Assembly: GCA_024398535.1 (NCBI GenBank)
Contig: JAKSIY010000011.1
Span: 1 to 39,180, forward strand
Origin: Bacteroidaceae bacterium
GTDB lineage: Bacteria; Bacteroidota; Bacteroidia; Bacteroidales; Bacteroidaceae
Reading direction: 5' to 3'
DNA length: 39,180 nt
Positions within the stretch are counted from its first letter, which is position 1. Every line of letters starts with the position of its first letter. Below, piece by piece: positions 6,643-14,979 of this stretch. The position numbers and the translations under genes are program-made. The notes beneath the pieces were generated by a model that was not told where the DNA came from, searched no databases, and saw only the letters and a program-made list of their open reading frames with translations.

Positions 6643-6743
6643 CGACTAAATTTTTAGAAATTATTTTTTCACCCTCCACAGAAGATACCAAAGAGCACCC
6701 AATCCTTTTAAGTCCACCCACCATATAATATGCAACCATGCAT

Positions 6744-6943
6744 TAGTCATGCCAAATGTTACCCTGTGCCAGACCAACCCAATGTGACCTTGCGCCAGTC
6801 AAGCCATTATGTGACCGGACAATAGTCATGCCAAATGCCTGTGCCAGACCAACTAGTTCAGACTCACTGACGTACAAACGTATTGCCATGGGTGCGTGCT
6901 GGCGTATTTCCGTGGTGACGTGCAGGGGTATTGTCTTGTGGCG
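6744..6943. repeat. Mosaic of two further tandem repeat families
   Basis: A word beginning TAGTCATGCCAAATG and ending GTGCCAGACCAAC occurs at 6744-6778 and, five bases shorter, at 6823-6853, with weaker relatives between. Then a 24-bp unit starting with GTATT occurs at 6880, 6904 and 6928. Together with the neighbours on both sides, the 1.2 kb between blaI and 7574 is almost entirely repetitive. The part from 6647 to 6743 shows nothing recognisable. Confidence 0.7.
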
Positions 6944-7545
6944 TCCAAAGTACGTTTTTCCGGGTTTTGTACTTCGTCATTCTGGGTGGCGGTAATCCAA
7001 AGTACAAAATGCAGGGTTTTGATCTTGGATTTTTGGGTGGTGTGGAATCCTAAGCACAAAAAGCCGGGTTTTGTGCTTTTGAGCGTTTTTTTTCGAGCTC
7101 CAAAACACAAATACGCCTGTTTTGTACCTTGGATTTGAAATACCATTTTCCGCCAAACACAAATACGCCACTTTTGTACCTACGATTGAATACCCCCGTC
7201 CGACCCGATATCAAAAACGCCCTATTTGTACCTGCGATCACCCCCAGCAGGCCTGGCAAACAACACCCCCACACGTCCCAGGGGCAAATACGCCTGAAAT
7301 GCCCCCGCGATCACCACCAGCCCCATCGACCAACGTCACCCCGTCATTTCCAGGGACAAATACGCCTGATATGTACCTGAGACCTGACATTTCATCACCC
7401 CCAGGGGCAAATACGCCTGAAACGACCCTGAAATTGAATACCCCGCACGTCCCAGGGACAAATACGCCCAATACGCCCCTGGGACCGCACACAGCAGGCC
7501 TGGCAAACATCACCCCCCAGCACGTCCCAGGAACAAAACCGTCAA
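6944..7545. repeat. Array of about 11 hairpin repeats, period 51-52 bp
   Basis: Cores resembling CAAATACGCCTG start at about 7108, 7160, 7212, 7285, 7357, 7408, 7459 and 7534, with related units from 6944, 6996 and 7048. Spacing is 51-52 bp, or 72-75 bp where about 21 bp is added; two of those insertions carry the palindrome CAGGCCTG (7248-7255 and 7495-7502). Units can fold with a 13-nt loop, and stems differ but stay paired: AAGCACA/TGTGCTT in unit 3, GGGGCA/TGCCCC in unit 7, CAGGnACA/TGTnCCTG in unit 8. Unit 10 pairs GTCCCAGGG with CCCTGGGAC. Confidence 0.8.
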
Positions 7546-7549
7546 GCTT

Positions 7550-7573
7550 TTGACCTGTCCCCAAAACCGATCG
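7550..7573. repeat. Remnant of the structured element
   Basis: GACCTGTCCCC followed by AAAACCGATCG matches the right end of the element (GACCTGTCCCC then AATCCGTTCG). The stop codon of the next leftward gene follows at 7574-7576, as in copies C and D. Confidence 0.65.
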
Positions 7574-7939
7574 TCAGATCCGCGGGGTCCTGATGATGTG
7601 CAGTATTACGGAGAGCAGGTAGATAGAAAGCCCCATCATTGCCACAGTGGTCAGCGGGTAAAATACCCGCAATCCATACATGTAGCTCCATTCATCGGCT
7701 CCACTAATAAGCCATGCGTCAATACATTCTATTACACTGAACATGGCCTTCAGCACTGTAAGAGAGAGAGCAATGCGTCCAAGCGGCCGGACACGTTTGG
7801 GGGCTTTCCAAACAGATACTATCATAACTGCAAGTACAGCTGTCATTGCTATTGTATATACTATGACACTTCTGTCAAAAAAGCATCCAAAAGAATCTAT
7901 GTTCAAGTGCCCAGTTTCCAGATATTCGCTAATCAACAT
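7574..7939 (-). CDS. Small 3-TM membrane protein, paralogue of its neighbour
   Basis: The 121-residue protein has three hydrophobic segments (about 25-45, 60-80 and 95-117). After the first comes SVWKAPKRVRPLGRIAL, which matches AAWKAPRWVSDIGLVAL in the upstream gene, also 121 residues; the two look like diverged duplicates. I do not recognise a family. The ATG at 7939 is preferred over a TTG at 7969. The pair is leftward, 30 nt apart, and divergent from a membrane-bound LytTR regulator, so a linked signalling or export role is possible but not shown. It ends next to an element remnant. Confidence 0.65.
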   Translation of the reverse strand: MLISEYLETGHLNIDSFGCFFDRSVIVYTIAMTAVLAVMIVSVWKAPKRVRPLGRIALSLTVLKAMFSVIECIDAWLISGADEWSYMYGLRVFYPLTTVAMMGLSIYLLSVILHIIRTPRI

Positions 7940-7969
7940 ATTGAATAGGTATAAAATTTGACATTTCAA

Positions 7970-8335
7970 TCAACGTTTTGCACTCTGCAGTAACGCAATG
8001 ACCTGCGATGCAATGAATACAAGCATCCCGCATATCGGTGCAATCAGAAATCGCTTTGCAGGTCCAGGTAGTTGGTTAGGGATTGGGTTGAGGTTTCCTC
8101 CTATACTTATCAGATCTTCTTCCAACTCGACAGTACCATAATGATATCTAATTGCCATTGACAACAGTCCGAAAATCAAGGCCACAAGGCCTATGTCGCT
8201 TACCCAGCGTGGGGCCTTCCACGCAGCAATCAGCACTCCTACCATGCATAATGCAATAGGAATAATCCATTTTGGATCTCCCATTGAAAAAAGCATGGAT
8301 ACTGTTTTCAAAACTCCAATTCTTTCCATTTCCAT
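7970..8335 (-). CDS. Small membrane protein, paralogue of its neighbour
   Basis: The 121-residue protein has hydrophobic segments at about 23-40, 47-63 and 96-115 and a polar loop between the last two. It shares the WKAP(K/R) motif and topology with the next gene downstream. It is first in the leftward pair, with a promoter at 8361-8391 in the intergenic region facing the LytTR gene. Function unknown; I see no enzyme motif. By analogy with LytTR regulatory systems, where a small membrane protein antagonises a LytTR factor, it could modulate the divergent regulator, which is inference only. Confidence 0.65.
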   Translation of the reverse strand: MEMERIGVLKTVSMLFSMGDPKWIIPIALCMVGVLIAAWKAPRWVSDIGLVALIFGLLSMAIRYHYGTVELEEDLISIGGNLNPIPNQLPGPAKRFLIAPICGMLVFIASQVIALLQSAKR

Positions 8336-8360
8336 AATTCCATTTTTTTTGTTTCTGCTG

Positions 8361-8391
8361 CAAGATTACATAGAAAAACGTCCCCTGACAA
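8361..8391 (-). promoter_or_regulatory. Promoter of the two small membrane-protein genes
   Basis: On the minus strand, TTG (8389-8391), a 20-nt spacer and TAATCTTG (8361-8368, one mismatch to TAnnTTTG) fit the Bacteroidota promoter layout. The small inverted repeat CCCCT-TAC-AGGGG at 8400-8412 lies just upstream and could be a regulator site shared with the divergent LytTR gene. Confidence 0.5.
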
Positions 8392-8420
8392 GTCCAAAAC
8401 CCCTTACAGGGGGATTTGAC

Positions 8421-9206
8421 ATGGTGTCAAAAAGTGATTTTTCCAATATTTGCCCTAAATTTACCATCGGAATAGAAAGGAGTGAAGTGAAACAAAGACT
8501 GATCATATCTGCGTATTGGACCCTGACGGTCATACTGACTGCCACGGTCCTGAGTTGTCTTTATTTCACATTTGCCGAGTCTCTGCTTATAGGCATCTTA
8601 CTGTTGCCGGCTGGGCTTATTGTCAAATTCACGTTTCCAAGGATCCTGGAGCTGCCCCCAAGAAGGAAAATTGCAGATCTGTTCCTGCTGGCAGTCACGG
8701 TATGTATCGTAGCATGCCTGCTTTTAGTAATAGGGTTCGCCATGGTGTCAGACGGACATTATTTCCAGGAAGATTCTTACACAGGCGTAAGCACACTTCC
8801 TATACCTGACGGCATTGCTTTCCCTGCACTCCTAACCGTTACCGCAATACTGTTCAGCATCGGCGATTGGTACCTTGTTGGATTTCTGTCACGCAAGATG
8901 CCCCAGGAGCCAGTCAGCATAACATTCACCAGCGACAGGAAACCCGTAACGCTGTTGCAGTCCGATATCCTCTATGTGGAAAGCAATGACGACGAAACAT
9001 GGGTCCACACCATTGACGGCCGGAAATTCCGCAACAAGACTCCAATTTCGCAATGGGAGAACCTGCTTGGAATGGATTTTATGAGGATACACCGTGCATT
9101 CGTAGTGGCCAAAGCCCACATTCTCTCTGTAAAGTCCGATGCTCTTACGCTTGACACCAAACAGGAACTTCCGGTGTCTCGTAAATACCGCTCCACTATA
9201 AAGTAA
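8421..9206 (+). CDS. Membrane-bound LytTR-family regulator
   Basis: The 261-residue protein (if started at ATG 8421) has four hydrophobic segments (about 27-49, 55-72, 86-107 and 130-156) followed by a LytTR DNA-binding domain (about 165-261: VTLLQSDILYVES, a central RKFRNKTPISQWE, then FMRIHRAFVVAKAHI and PVSRKYR). There is no receiver domain, so activity is presumably controlled through the membrane part. A GTG at 8487 with a good AAAGGAG ribosome site would give a shorter, plausible protein starting just before the first membrane segment. It is divergent from two small membrane-protein genes, and its stop is immediately followed by element copy D. Confidence 0.82.
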   Translation: MVSKSDFSNICPKFTIGIERSEVKQRLIISAYWTLTVILTATVLSCLYFTFAESLLIGILLLPAGLIVKFTFPRILELPPRRKIADLFLLAVTVCIVACLLLVIGFAMVSDGHYFQEDSYTGVSTLPIPDGIAFPALLTVTAILFSIGDWYLVGFLSRKMPQEPVSITFTSDRKPVTLLQSDILYVESNDDETWVHTIDGRKFRNKTPISQWENLLGMDFMRIHRAFVVAKAHILSVKSDALTLDTKQELPVSRKYRSTIK

Positions 9207-9480
9207 TGCCGCAGAAACAAAAAATCACTTGATTCTTTGCATCTGCGGCAGTGTTTTTGCGGTTTTGGACTATTTTCCTGCCTCAGGAACAAAAAAACGT
9301 CCACTTTTTTGTTCCTGAGGCACGCTCGGTGCGAGCGGCCTTCCGGGAGTGCGGGTTTCCGGGAACGTGGCCTTCCAAGAGAACGTCCTTTCATGAAACC
9401 GGCCTTCGAACGCATCGGGACCTGTCCCTCGCCAGTTGAGGGACAGGTCATCGCCAGGCGATGACCTGTCCCCAATCCGT
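9207..9480. repeat. Structured repeat element, complete copy D (274 bp)
   Basis: It begins one base after the LytTR stop. Hairpin 1 (9207-9215 with 9242-9250) is perfect, hairpin 2 (9280-9296 with 9305-9321) has 17 perfect pairs, five 16-bp units run 9329-9408, and the palindromic module has its perfect 16-bp inverted repeat at 9440-9472. Relative to copy C, hairpin 2 restores pairing with a G-C where C has T-T. It ends beside the araB stop, so it can form the 3' end of both convergent transcripts. Confidence 0.93.
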
Positions 9481-9483
9481 CGT

Positions 9484-11073
9484 TTAATGTTTGTACTTAA
9501 CAGCGGCAGCCTCAACTGGGAGTGATGCCTTGTAGTTCTCAATGTACTTGTTGAAGCCCTCTACAGCCTCAGGTGTAGGAGCAATCTCAGTGCCGGTATT
9601 GCCGGCGAACACTACCATGTCAAGGAAGTCAGCCAGTGAAAGGCCCTTCTTGTTGATAAGGTACGATGCCAGGATTGCCATGCCCCAAGGACCGCCTTCA
9701 CCGGCAGTCTCCATGCAGGAGATAGGTGAATTCAGTGCAGCTGCCAGAATGCTTTGACCAACTACTGGGGTGGTGAAGAGACCACCGTGACCGGTAATGC
9801 GGTCAACCTTGATCTTCTCCTCCTTGAAGAGGATGTCGTTACCAATCTTGAGCACGCCTATTGCGCCGCTGATGATTGAGCGCATGAAATTTGCCAGGTT
9901 GAACTTGTCTGTAGCAGAGCGTACAAACAGAGGACGACCGTCAGCAAAGCCAGTCACAGGCTCACCTGATACATAGTTGTAGCTTACAATGCCACCGCAG
10001 TCAGGATCACCCTTCAGGGCGTGGTTGAACAGGTTGACAAAGATCTTGCCCATGTCAACAGGTATGCCCATGATTTCATTGTACTCCTTGAACAGGCCTA
10101 CCCATGCGTTCAGGTCACTTGTACAGTTGTTGCAGTGAACCATGGCAACAGGGCTGCCGTCAGGTGTGGTGACAATATCAATAACCTCATGTGGCTTGTT
10201 TAGGTCCTTCTCAAGAACAATCATTGAGAATGATGAAGTACCGGCTGAAACGTTACCGGTGCGTGGGCGTACGGCGTTTGTGGCAACCATGCCTGTGCCT
10301 GCATCGCCCTCTGGTGGGCAGAATGGTGCACCTGCCTTCAGATGGCCTGAAACGTCAAGCTTGCGGGCACCTGCCTCAGAAAGACTGCCTGCATCCTTGC
10401 CAGCTTCAAGTGATTCCGGCAGGATATCCTCAAGCTTCCATGGGAATCCCTTAGGAGCAATCAGCTGGTTGAACTTGGCAACCATCTCAGCGTTGTAGCT
10501 CTTGGTTGCAGGGTCAACAGGAATCATGCCCGATGCATCGCCCACGCCAAGAACCTTCTTGCCTGTCAACTGCCAGTGAATGTAACCAGCCAGTGTTGTC
10601 AGGAAGTCAATGTCCTTTACGTGTGGCTCGTCATCAAGGATTGCCTGGTACAGGTGAGAAATGCTCCATCTGAGTGGAACGTTGAATACGAACAGTTCTG
10701 AGAGTTCAGCTGCTGCCTTGCCGGTGTTTGTGCATCGCCATGTACGGAACGGAACAAGAATGTTGCCGCTCTTGTCAAATGGCATGTAGCCGTGCATCAT
10801 GGCGCTTACGCCGATTGCTGCCAGCTGCCCAATCTCAATGTCGTACTGCTCCTTTACATTTGCGCGCAGGTTTGCGTAGCAGTCCTGCAGACCGTACCAG
10901 ATGCTCTCTATGCTATATGACCACAGGCCGCCTACAAGCTGGTTTTCCCATGTGTGGCTGCCCTGGGCAATAGGATTGTACTCCGGGTCAATAAGTACAG
11001 CCTTGATTCGGGTTGAACCGAACTCAATGCCAAGAATGGCCTTGCCATCCTGAATAATTTTCTTTGCGTCCAT
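9484..11073 (-). CDS. L-ribulokinase-type FGGY kinase
   Basis: The 529-residue FGGY kinase begins with the phosphate-binding motif LGIEFGSTRIKAVLID and carries GNVSAGTSSFSMIV and the C-terminal GHGGLFTTPVVGQSILAAAL region. It should phosphorylate L-ribulose with ATP in the cytoplasm. The family also contains xylulokinases, but the next gene is araD, which makes the arabinose role likely; length agrees with Bacteroides ribulokinases. It is the last gene of the operon, 21 nt after araD, with its stop three bases from the palindromic end of element D. Confidence 0.88.
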   Translation of the reverse strand: MDAKKIIQDGKAILGIEFGSTRIKAVLIDPEYNPIAQGSHTWENQLVGGLWSYSIESIWYGLQDCYANLRANVKEQYDIEIGQLAAIGVSAMMHGYMPFDKSGNILVPFRTWRCTNTGKAAAELSELFVFNVPLRWSISHLYQAILDDEPHVKDIDFLTTLAGYIHWQLTGKKVLGVGDASGMIPVDPATKSYNAEMVAKFNQLIAPKGFPWKLEDILPESLEAGKDAGSLSEAGARKLDVSGHLKAGAPFCPPEGDAGTGMVATNAVRPRTGNVSAGTSSFSMIVLEKDLNKPHEVIDIVTTPDGSPVAMVHCNNCTSDLNAWVGLFKEYNEIMGIPVDMGKIFVNLFNHALKGDPDCGGIVSYNYVSGEPVTGFADGRPLFVRSATDKFNLANFMRSIISGAIGVLKIGNDILFKEEKIKVDRITGHGGLFTTPVVGQSILAAALNSPISCMETAGEGGPWGMAILASYLINKKGLSLADFLDMVVFAGNTGTEIAPTPEAVEGFNKYIENYKASLPVEAAAVKYKH

Positions 11074-11094
11074 ATTAATATAAATAATGTGGAT

Positions 11095-11799
11095 TTACTT
11101 TTTCTTCTGGCCGTAGTAGGCATTAGGACCGTGCTTGCGGTTGTAGTGCTTCTCTATGAGCAGAGGGTTCATGGTCAACTCCGGATTTACAGAGAATGCA
11201 ATGAACGCCATCTTGGCGCACTGCTCCATGACCTTTGCATTATACACTGCATTGTCAGGTGATGTTCCCCATGAGAAAGGACCGTGGTTCTTGACCAGGA
11301 CTGCTGGAGTGTGGTCTGGATTGATCTTTCTTATGTTCAGAATCTCATCAACAATCACATTACCGGTCTCAAGTTCGTACTCTCCTTCAACCTCAGCCTT
11401 GGTCATGTCACGTGTGCATGGAATCTCCTTGTAGAAATAATCTGCATGTGTGGTTCCTATGTTTGGAATGTCACGGCCGGCCTGTGCGAATGCTGTTGCA
11501 TAGGTTGAATGGGTATGTACAACGCCCTTGATGTTTGGGAATGCCCTGTACAGAACCAGGTGGGTAGGGGTGTCCGATGATGGATTGAGGTCGCCCTCGA
11601 CTACCTTACCGGTAGCCAGGTCAACCACAACCATATCAGATGCCTTCATTTCGTCATAACTGACACCTGAAGGCTTTATTACTACAAGACCCTTCTCACG
11701 GTCAATGCCCGATACATTGCCCCATGTGAAGATTACCAGTCCCTGCTTTACCAGGTCCAGGTTGGCCTTGAATACCTTTTCTTTCAGTTCTTCAAGCAT
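11095..11799 (-). CDS. L-ribulose-5-phosphate 4-epimerase
   Basis: The 234-residue class II aldolase-fold enzyme converts L-ribulose 5-phosphate to D-xylulose 5-phosphate. Zinc ligands are visible in VVHTHSTYA and later in [12 protein letters not shown]; the TTHADYF and EGEYELETG segments are typical of AraD. It lies one base after the symporter stop and 21 nt before the kinase. The size and motifs are standard. Together with the kinase it gives two of the three arabinose steps; the isomerase araA is not in the window. Confidence 0.93.
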   Translation of the reverse strand: MLEELKEKVFKANLDLVKQGLVIFTWGNVSGIDREKGLVVIKPSGVSYDEMKASDMVVVDLATGKVVEGDLNPSSDTPTHLVLYRAFPNIKGVVHTHSTYATAFAQAGRDIPNIGTTHADYFYKEIPCTRDMTKAEVEGEYELETGNVIVDEILNIRKINPDHTPAVLVKNHGPFSWGTSPDNAVYNAKVMEQCAKMAFIAFSVNPELTMNPLLIEKHYNRKHGPNAYYGQKKK

Positions 11800-11800
11800 A

Positions 11801-13753
11801 TTACCAGAGTATTATGTAAAGAAGTGCAACGATTGCGCAGATTGCAATTGAACCGTAACCATAGCTCTTGGTTGTGTGGAAGTAACCAAGGTCAACTGGA
11901 ACAGCCTTTACATCCTGACGCTTGCTGTTTGCATTGTCAAAGAGCCATACTGATGAGCAGCCTACCAGTACTCCAAAGAAGAAGAATGCCTGGAAGCCTA
12001 CGTCATTCAGATACTTGATCATATTGTTCTCTGGTGTAGCTGAGTCAGGAAGAATCGCGCCCCAGATTACAACGATTGCTGCAATGACAATGAAGAAGAG
12101 ACCTGTACCAGCCAGAATCTTTCCCCACTTGATCATGGTCTTGCGGCTCTCCTCAGATGGAAGCTCGCATGCCTCAACGTTGTTCTTGTCAATCAGTGAG
12201 ATGATTACGAACATTGTCACGAGGATGATGAATACGTAACCGGCACGCAGCTGGAATGGAACGTCGCCAAGGCAGATCTTGAAGATGACACCCATTGGGA
12301 TAGTAGCAATAGCTGTCCATACTGCAGCCTTGCCCGATGCCTTCTTCCAGAGCAGACCCATACCGAATACGATTGTGATACCCGGATAGATGAAGCCTGA
12401 ATACTCCTGGATGTACTGGAATGCCTGGTCAAGACCACCCAGCAGAGGCTTAACGGCGATTGCTGCGATAATCAGGGCTGTTACTGATACCAGACGGCCA
12501 ACGTTTACAAGGTTCTTGTCACTTGCACCCTTGTTGATATACTTCTTGTAGATATCCATTGTGAAGAGGGTAGAAGTAGAGTTGAACATTGATGCCAGTG
12601 AAGAGATGATGGCTGCGGTCAGGGCGGCGAATGTCAGACCCTTTACACCTGTTGGGGTGAAGTTTCTTACAAGCCATGGGTAAGCATCGTCAGCAACGTT
12701 GATTGAACCCTTCAGACCTGACATGATCTCTGGATGGATTGAGATATAGTATGCGCAGACACCTGGGATACATACAATGAATGGGATGAGGATCTTCAGG
12801 AAACCTGCAAATACAAGACCCTTCTGAGCCTCGTCGATGCTCTTTGCAGCCAGACCCTTCTGGATAATGTACTGGTTGAAACCCCAGTAACCAAGGTTGG
12901 TCATCCATACGGCACCTACTACAGCTGCAATACCAGGTACGTTTGCAAAGGCATCGGCACTGTGTGAACGCTGTACTACAAGGTGCAGATGGCTGTCATG
13001 CAGATGCTCGCCTGTTGTAAGGTCATTGAAGATGTTGCTGATACCGGCAATTGCGCCGTCACCGGCACCTACGGCCTTCAGTGCAAAGAATGCTGTGATA
13101 AGACCACCGGTTACCAGGAATGTTACCTGAAGAACGTCAGTCCATGCAACCGATGCAAGACCACCGTAGATTGAGTAGATACCTGCAATCAGATAGAGAG
13201 CGATGATGATTACCATACGCATTGAAACCTCAGCACCGAAGATTGACAGGGCTACACCCTGCAGACCAAGGATCTGCTCAATGGCAAGTGCACCCAGCCA
13301 TGCAACCGATGTAAGGTTTACGAATACATAGAGGAACAGCCAGAGAATAGAGAAGGCCAGACCTACACCGTCGTTGTAACGCTCACGCAGGAACTGTGGG
13401 ATTGTGAAGATCTTTCTCTTGAGCATTACTGGGAGCAGGAACTTACCTACAACGATAAGGGTTACTGCAGCCATGAGCTCGTATGCAGCGGTGGCGATGC
13501 CGTCTGCGTAGCTGGTACCTGACATACCGATGAACTGCTCAGCACTGATGTTGGCAGCAATGAGTGATGCACCTACAGCCCACCATGTAAGGGTGTTGCC
13601 TGCAAGGAAGTAATCACTGGCACTCTTCTCCTGACCGTCCTTTGAACGGCCCAGGAACAGTCCAAGACCTACCAGAAGAACAAGGTAGATCAGAAGGATT
13701 ATGAAATCGACAGTCTTGAAACCGGACTGGCCGATTGCGTCAATAAGATTCAT
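11801..13753 (-). CDS. Sodium/sugar symporter (SSS family)
   Basis: The 650-residue inner-membrane transporter has about 14 hydrophobic segments and SGLT-type signatures: [21 protein letters not shown] near the N-terminus and [13 protein letters not shown] in the middle. It should import galactose or arabinose with sodium; which one cannot be told from sequence. A histidine-rich loop (around [15 protein letters not shown]) is a peculiar insertion. It follows the lipoprotein mutarotase by 32 nt and is almost joined to araD (one base). Confidence 0.9.
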   Translation of the reverse strand: MNLIDAIGQSGFKTVDFIILLIYLVLLVGLGLFLGRSKDGQEKSASDYFLAGNTLTWWAVGASLIAANISAEQFIGMSGTSYADGIATAAYELMAAVTLIVVGKFLLPVMLKRKIFTIPQFLRERYNDGVGLAFSILWLFLYVFVNLTSVAWLGALAIEQILGLQGVALSIFGAEVSMRMVIIIALYLIAGIYSIYGGLASVAWTDVLQVTFLVTGGLITAFFALKAVGAGDGAIAGISNIFNDLTTGEHLHDSHLHLVVQRSHSADAFANVPGIAAVVGAVWMTNLGYWGFNQYIIQKGLAAKSIDEAQKGLVFAGFLKILIPFIVCIPGVCAYYISIHPEIMSGLKGSINVADDAYPWLVRNFTPTGVKGLTFAALTAAIISSLASMFNSTSTLFTMDIYKKYINKGASDKNLVNVGRLVSVTALIIAAIAVKPLLGGLDQAFQYIQEYSGFIYPGITIVFGMGLLWKKASGKAAVWTAIATIPMGVIFKICLGDVPFQLRAGYVFIILVTMFVIISLIDKNNVEACELPSEESRKTMIKWGKILAGTGLFFIVIAAIVVIWGAILPDSATPENNMIKYLNDVGFQAFFFFGVLVGCSSVWLFDNANSKRQDVKAVPVDLGYFHTTKSYGYGSIAICAIVALLYIILW

Positions 13754-13785
13754 GATTGTTCTGTTTTTTCTTTGGTTAATACTGT

Positions 13786-14946
13786 TTACTCAACGCCAAA
13801 CTGATATACGCAGTGGCTGTAGTATGTCTGACCTGGCTCAAGTACTGCGCTGTACCAGCCTGGCAGGTCAGCCTTGTTAGGTGAGTCTGGGAACTTCTGA
13901 GTCTCAAGGCAGCAACCTGTGCGCTGCTCCATCTTCTGACCCTGCTTGCCTGTACCTGTACCATCCAGGAAGTTGCCTGAATAGAACTGGATACCCGGCT
14001 CGTTTGTATAAACCTTTACGTAGATACCGGTGATAGGGCTGTAGAGCTTGGCAGCACACTTGGTCTCGTCACCCTTGGTGTTGAGTACCCAGTTGTGGTC
14101 ATAGCCGTTACCGTTCTTGAGCTGCTCAAATGCGTAGTTGTCAATCTCCTTGCCAATCTCCTTACCCTTGGTGAAGTCCATTGGGGTGCCGGCTACAGGA
14201 AGGATCTCGCCTGTGGTCATGTATGTGCTGTCACATGGAGTGTAGTAGTCTGCATTCAGTGTCAGTACATGGTTTGTTACAGGAATTGAGTGGTCACCGT
14301 TCAGGTTGAAGTAGCTGTGGTTTGTCTGGTTGATTACAGTCTTCTTGTCTGTGGTTGCAGTCCACTTGATGTCGATGCTGTTGTCATCGGTCAGGGTATA
14401 GGTTGTCTTTGCAACCACGTTGCCTGGGAAACCTGCCTCACCGTCAGCAGAGTTCATTACAAGAACGATGCTGTTCTCTGTAACGCTCTCAACCTCATAT
14501 GGCAGGTTCTGCCAGCCCATTGGTTCCGGCTCAAGAGTGCAACCTCCGTGAAGGCAGTGGCCAAAGTTGTTCTGTGGCAGCTGGTATGTAACGCCGTCAA
14601 GTGTGATCTGACCCTGGTTGATACGGTTTGCGTAACGGCCTACTGAAGAACCGAAGTCACTTGCCTGGGTTGTGTAATCCTTGATGTTTGAAAAACCGAT
14701 GACTGCATCCTGCATCTTTCCGTCCTTGTCAGGAACCATGATTGCAACGATACGGGCACCGAAGTTTGTAACATAAACCTCCATGCCATTCTTGTTGGTC
14801 AGGGTGTAGAGGTCTGTCTTCTTGCCTACGAACTCCATCTGGAAGTCAGACTGGGCAAGAACTGGCTTCTGTGCAGGCTGCTTACCTGCGCAGGCAGCAA
14901 GCATCGCCATGCAGATGATGGCGGCTGGCTTGAGCATTCTTTTCAT
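13786..14946 (-). CDS. Aldose 1-epimerase, lipoprotein form
   Basis: The 386-residue mutarotase has an SPII signal with lipobox LAAC (C19), so it should act in the periplasm or at the outer membrane, converting beta to alpha anomers before or during uptake. Catalytic motifs are present: His in TNHSYFNLNG, Asp in GYDHNWVLN and Glu in CLETQKFPDSPN. It is a paralogue of the unlipidated enzyme encoded at 16153-17241. It lies 33 nt after galK and 32 nt before the symporter, consistent with feeding sugar to the transporter. Confidence 0.93.
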   Translation of the reverse strand: MKRMLKPAAIICMAMLAACAGKQPAQKPVLAQSDFQMEFVGKKTDLYTLTNKNGMEVYVTNFGARIVAIMVPDKDGKMQDAVIGFSNIKDYTTQASDFGSSVGRYANRINQGQITLDGVTYQLPQNNFGHCLHGGCTLEPEPMGWQNLPYEVESVTENSIVLVMNSADGEAGFPGNVVAKTTYTLTDDNSIDIKWTATTDKKTVINQTNHSYFNLNGDHSIPVTNHVLTLNADYYTPCDSTYMTTGEILPVAGTPMDFTKGKEIGKEIDNYAFEQLKNGNGYDHNWVLNTKGDETKCAAKLYSPITGIYVKVYTNEPGIQFYSGNFLDGTGTGKQGQKMEQRTGCCLETQKFPDSPNKADLPGWYSAVLEPGQTYYSHCVYQFGVE

Positions 14947-14979
14947 GTTGTGTTCTGTTTATTTTGATGTTTCTTTTTC

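Noticed and set aside
6944..7545. CRISPR array
   Set aside because: Period of 51-52 bp looks CRISPR-like, but no block of invariant repeat alternates with unique spacers: the similarity runs through the whole unit, spacing jumps to 72-75 bp, and no cas gene is present.
8193..8420. Longer N-terminus for the LytTR regulator
   Set aside because: It overlaps the divergent small membrane-protein gene and its promoter, and adds no recognisable domain.
8972..9475. Minus-strand ORF of 167 residues across element D and the similar 95-residue ORF across element C (2758-3045)
   Set aside because: The shared sequence is the structured repeat read through; frames are set by 16-bp units and palindromes, codon use is poor, and copy D runs into the complement of the LytTR gene.
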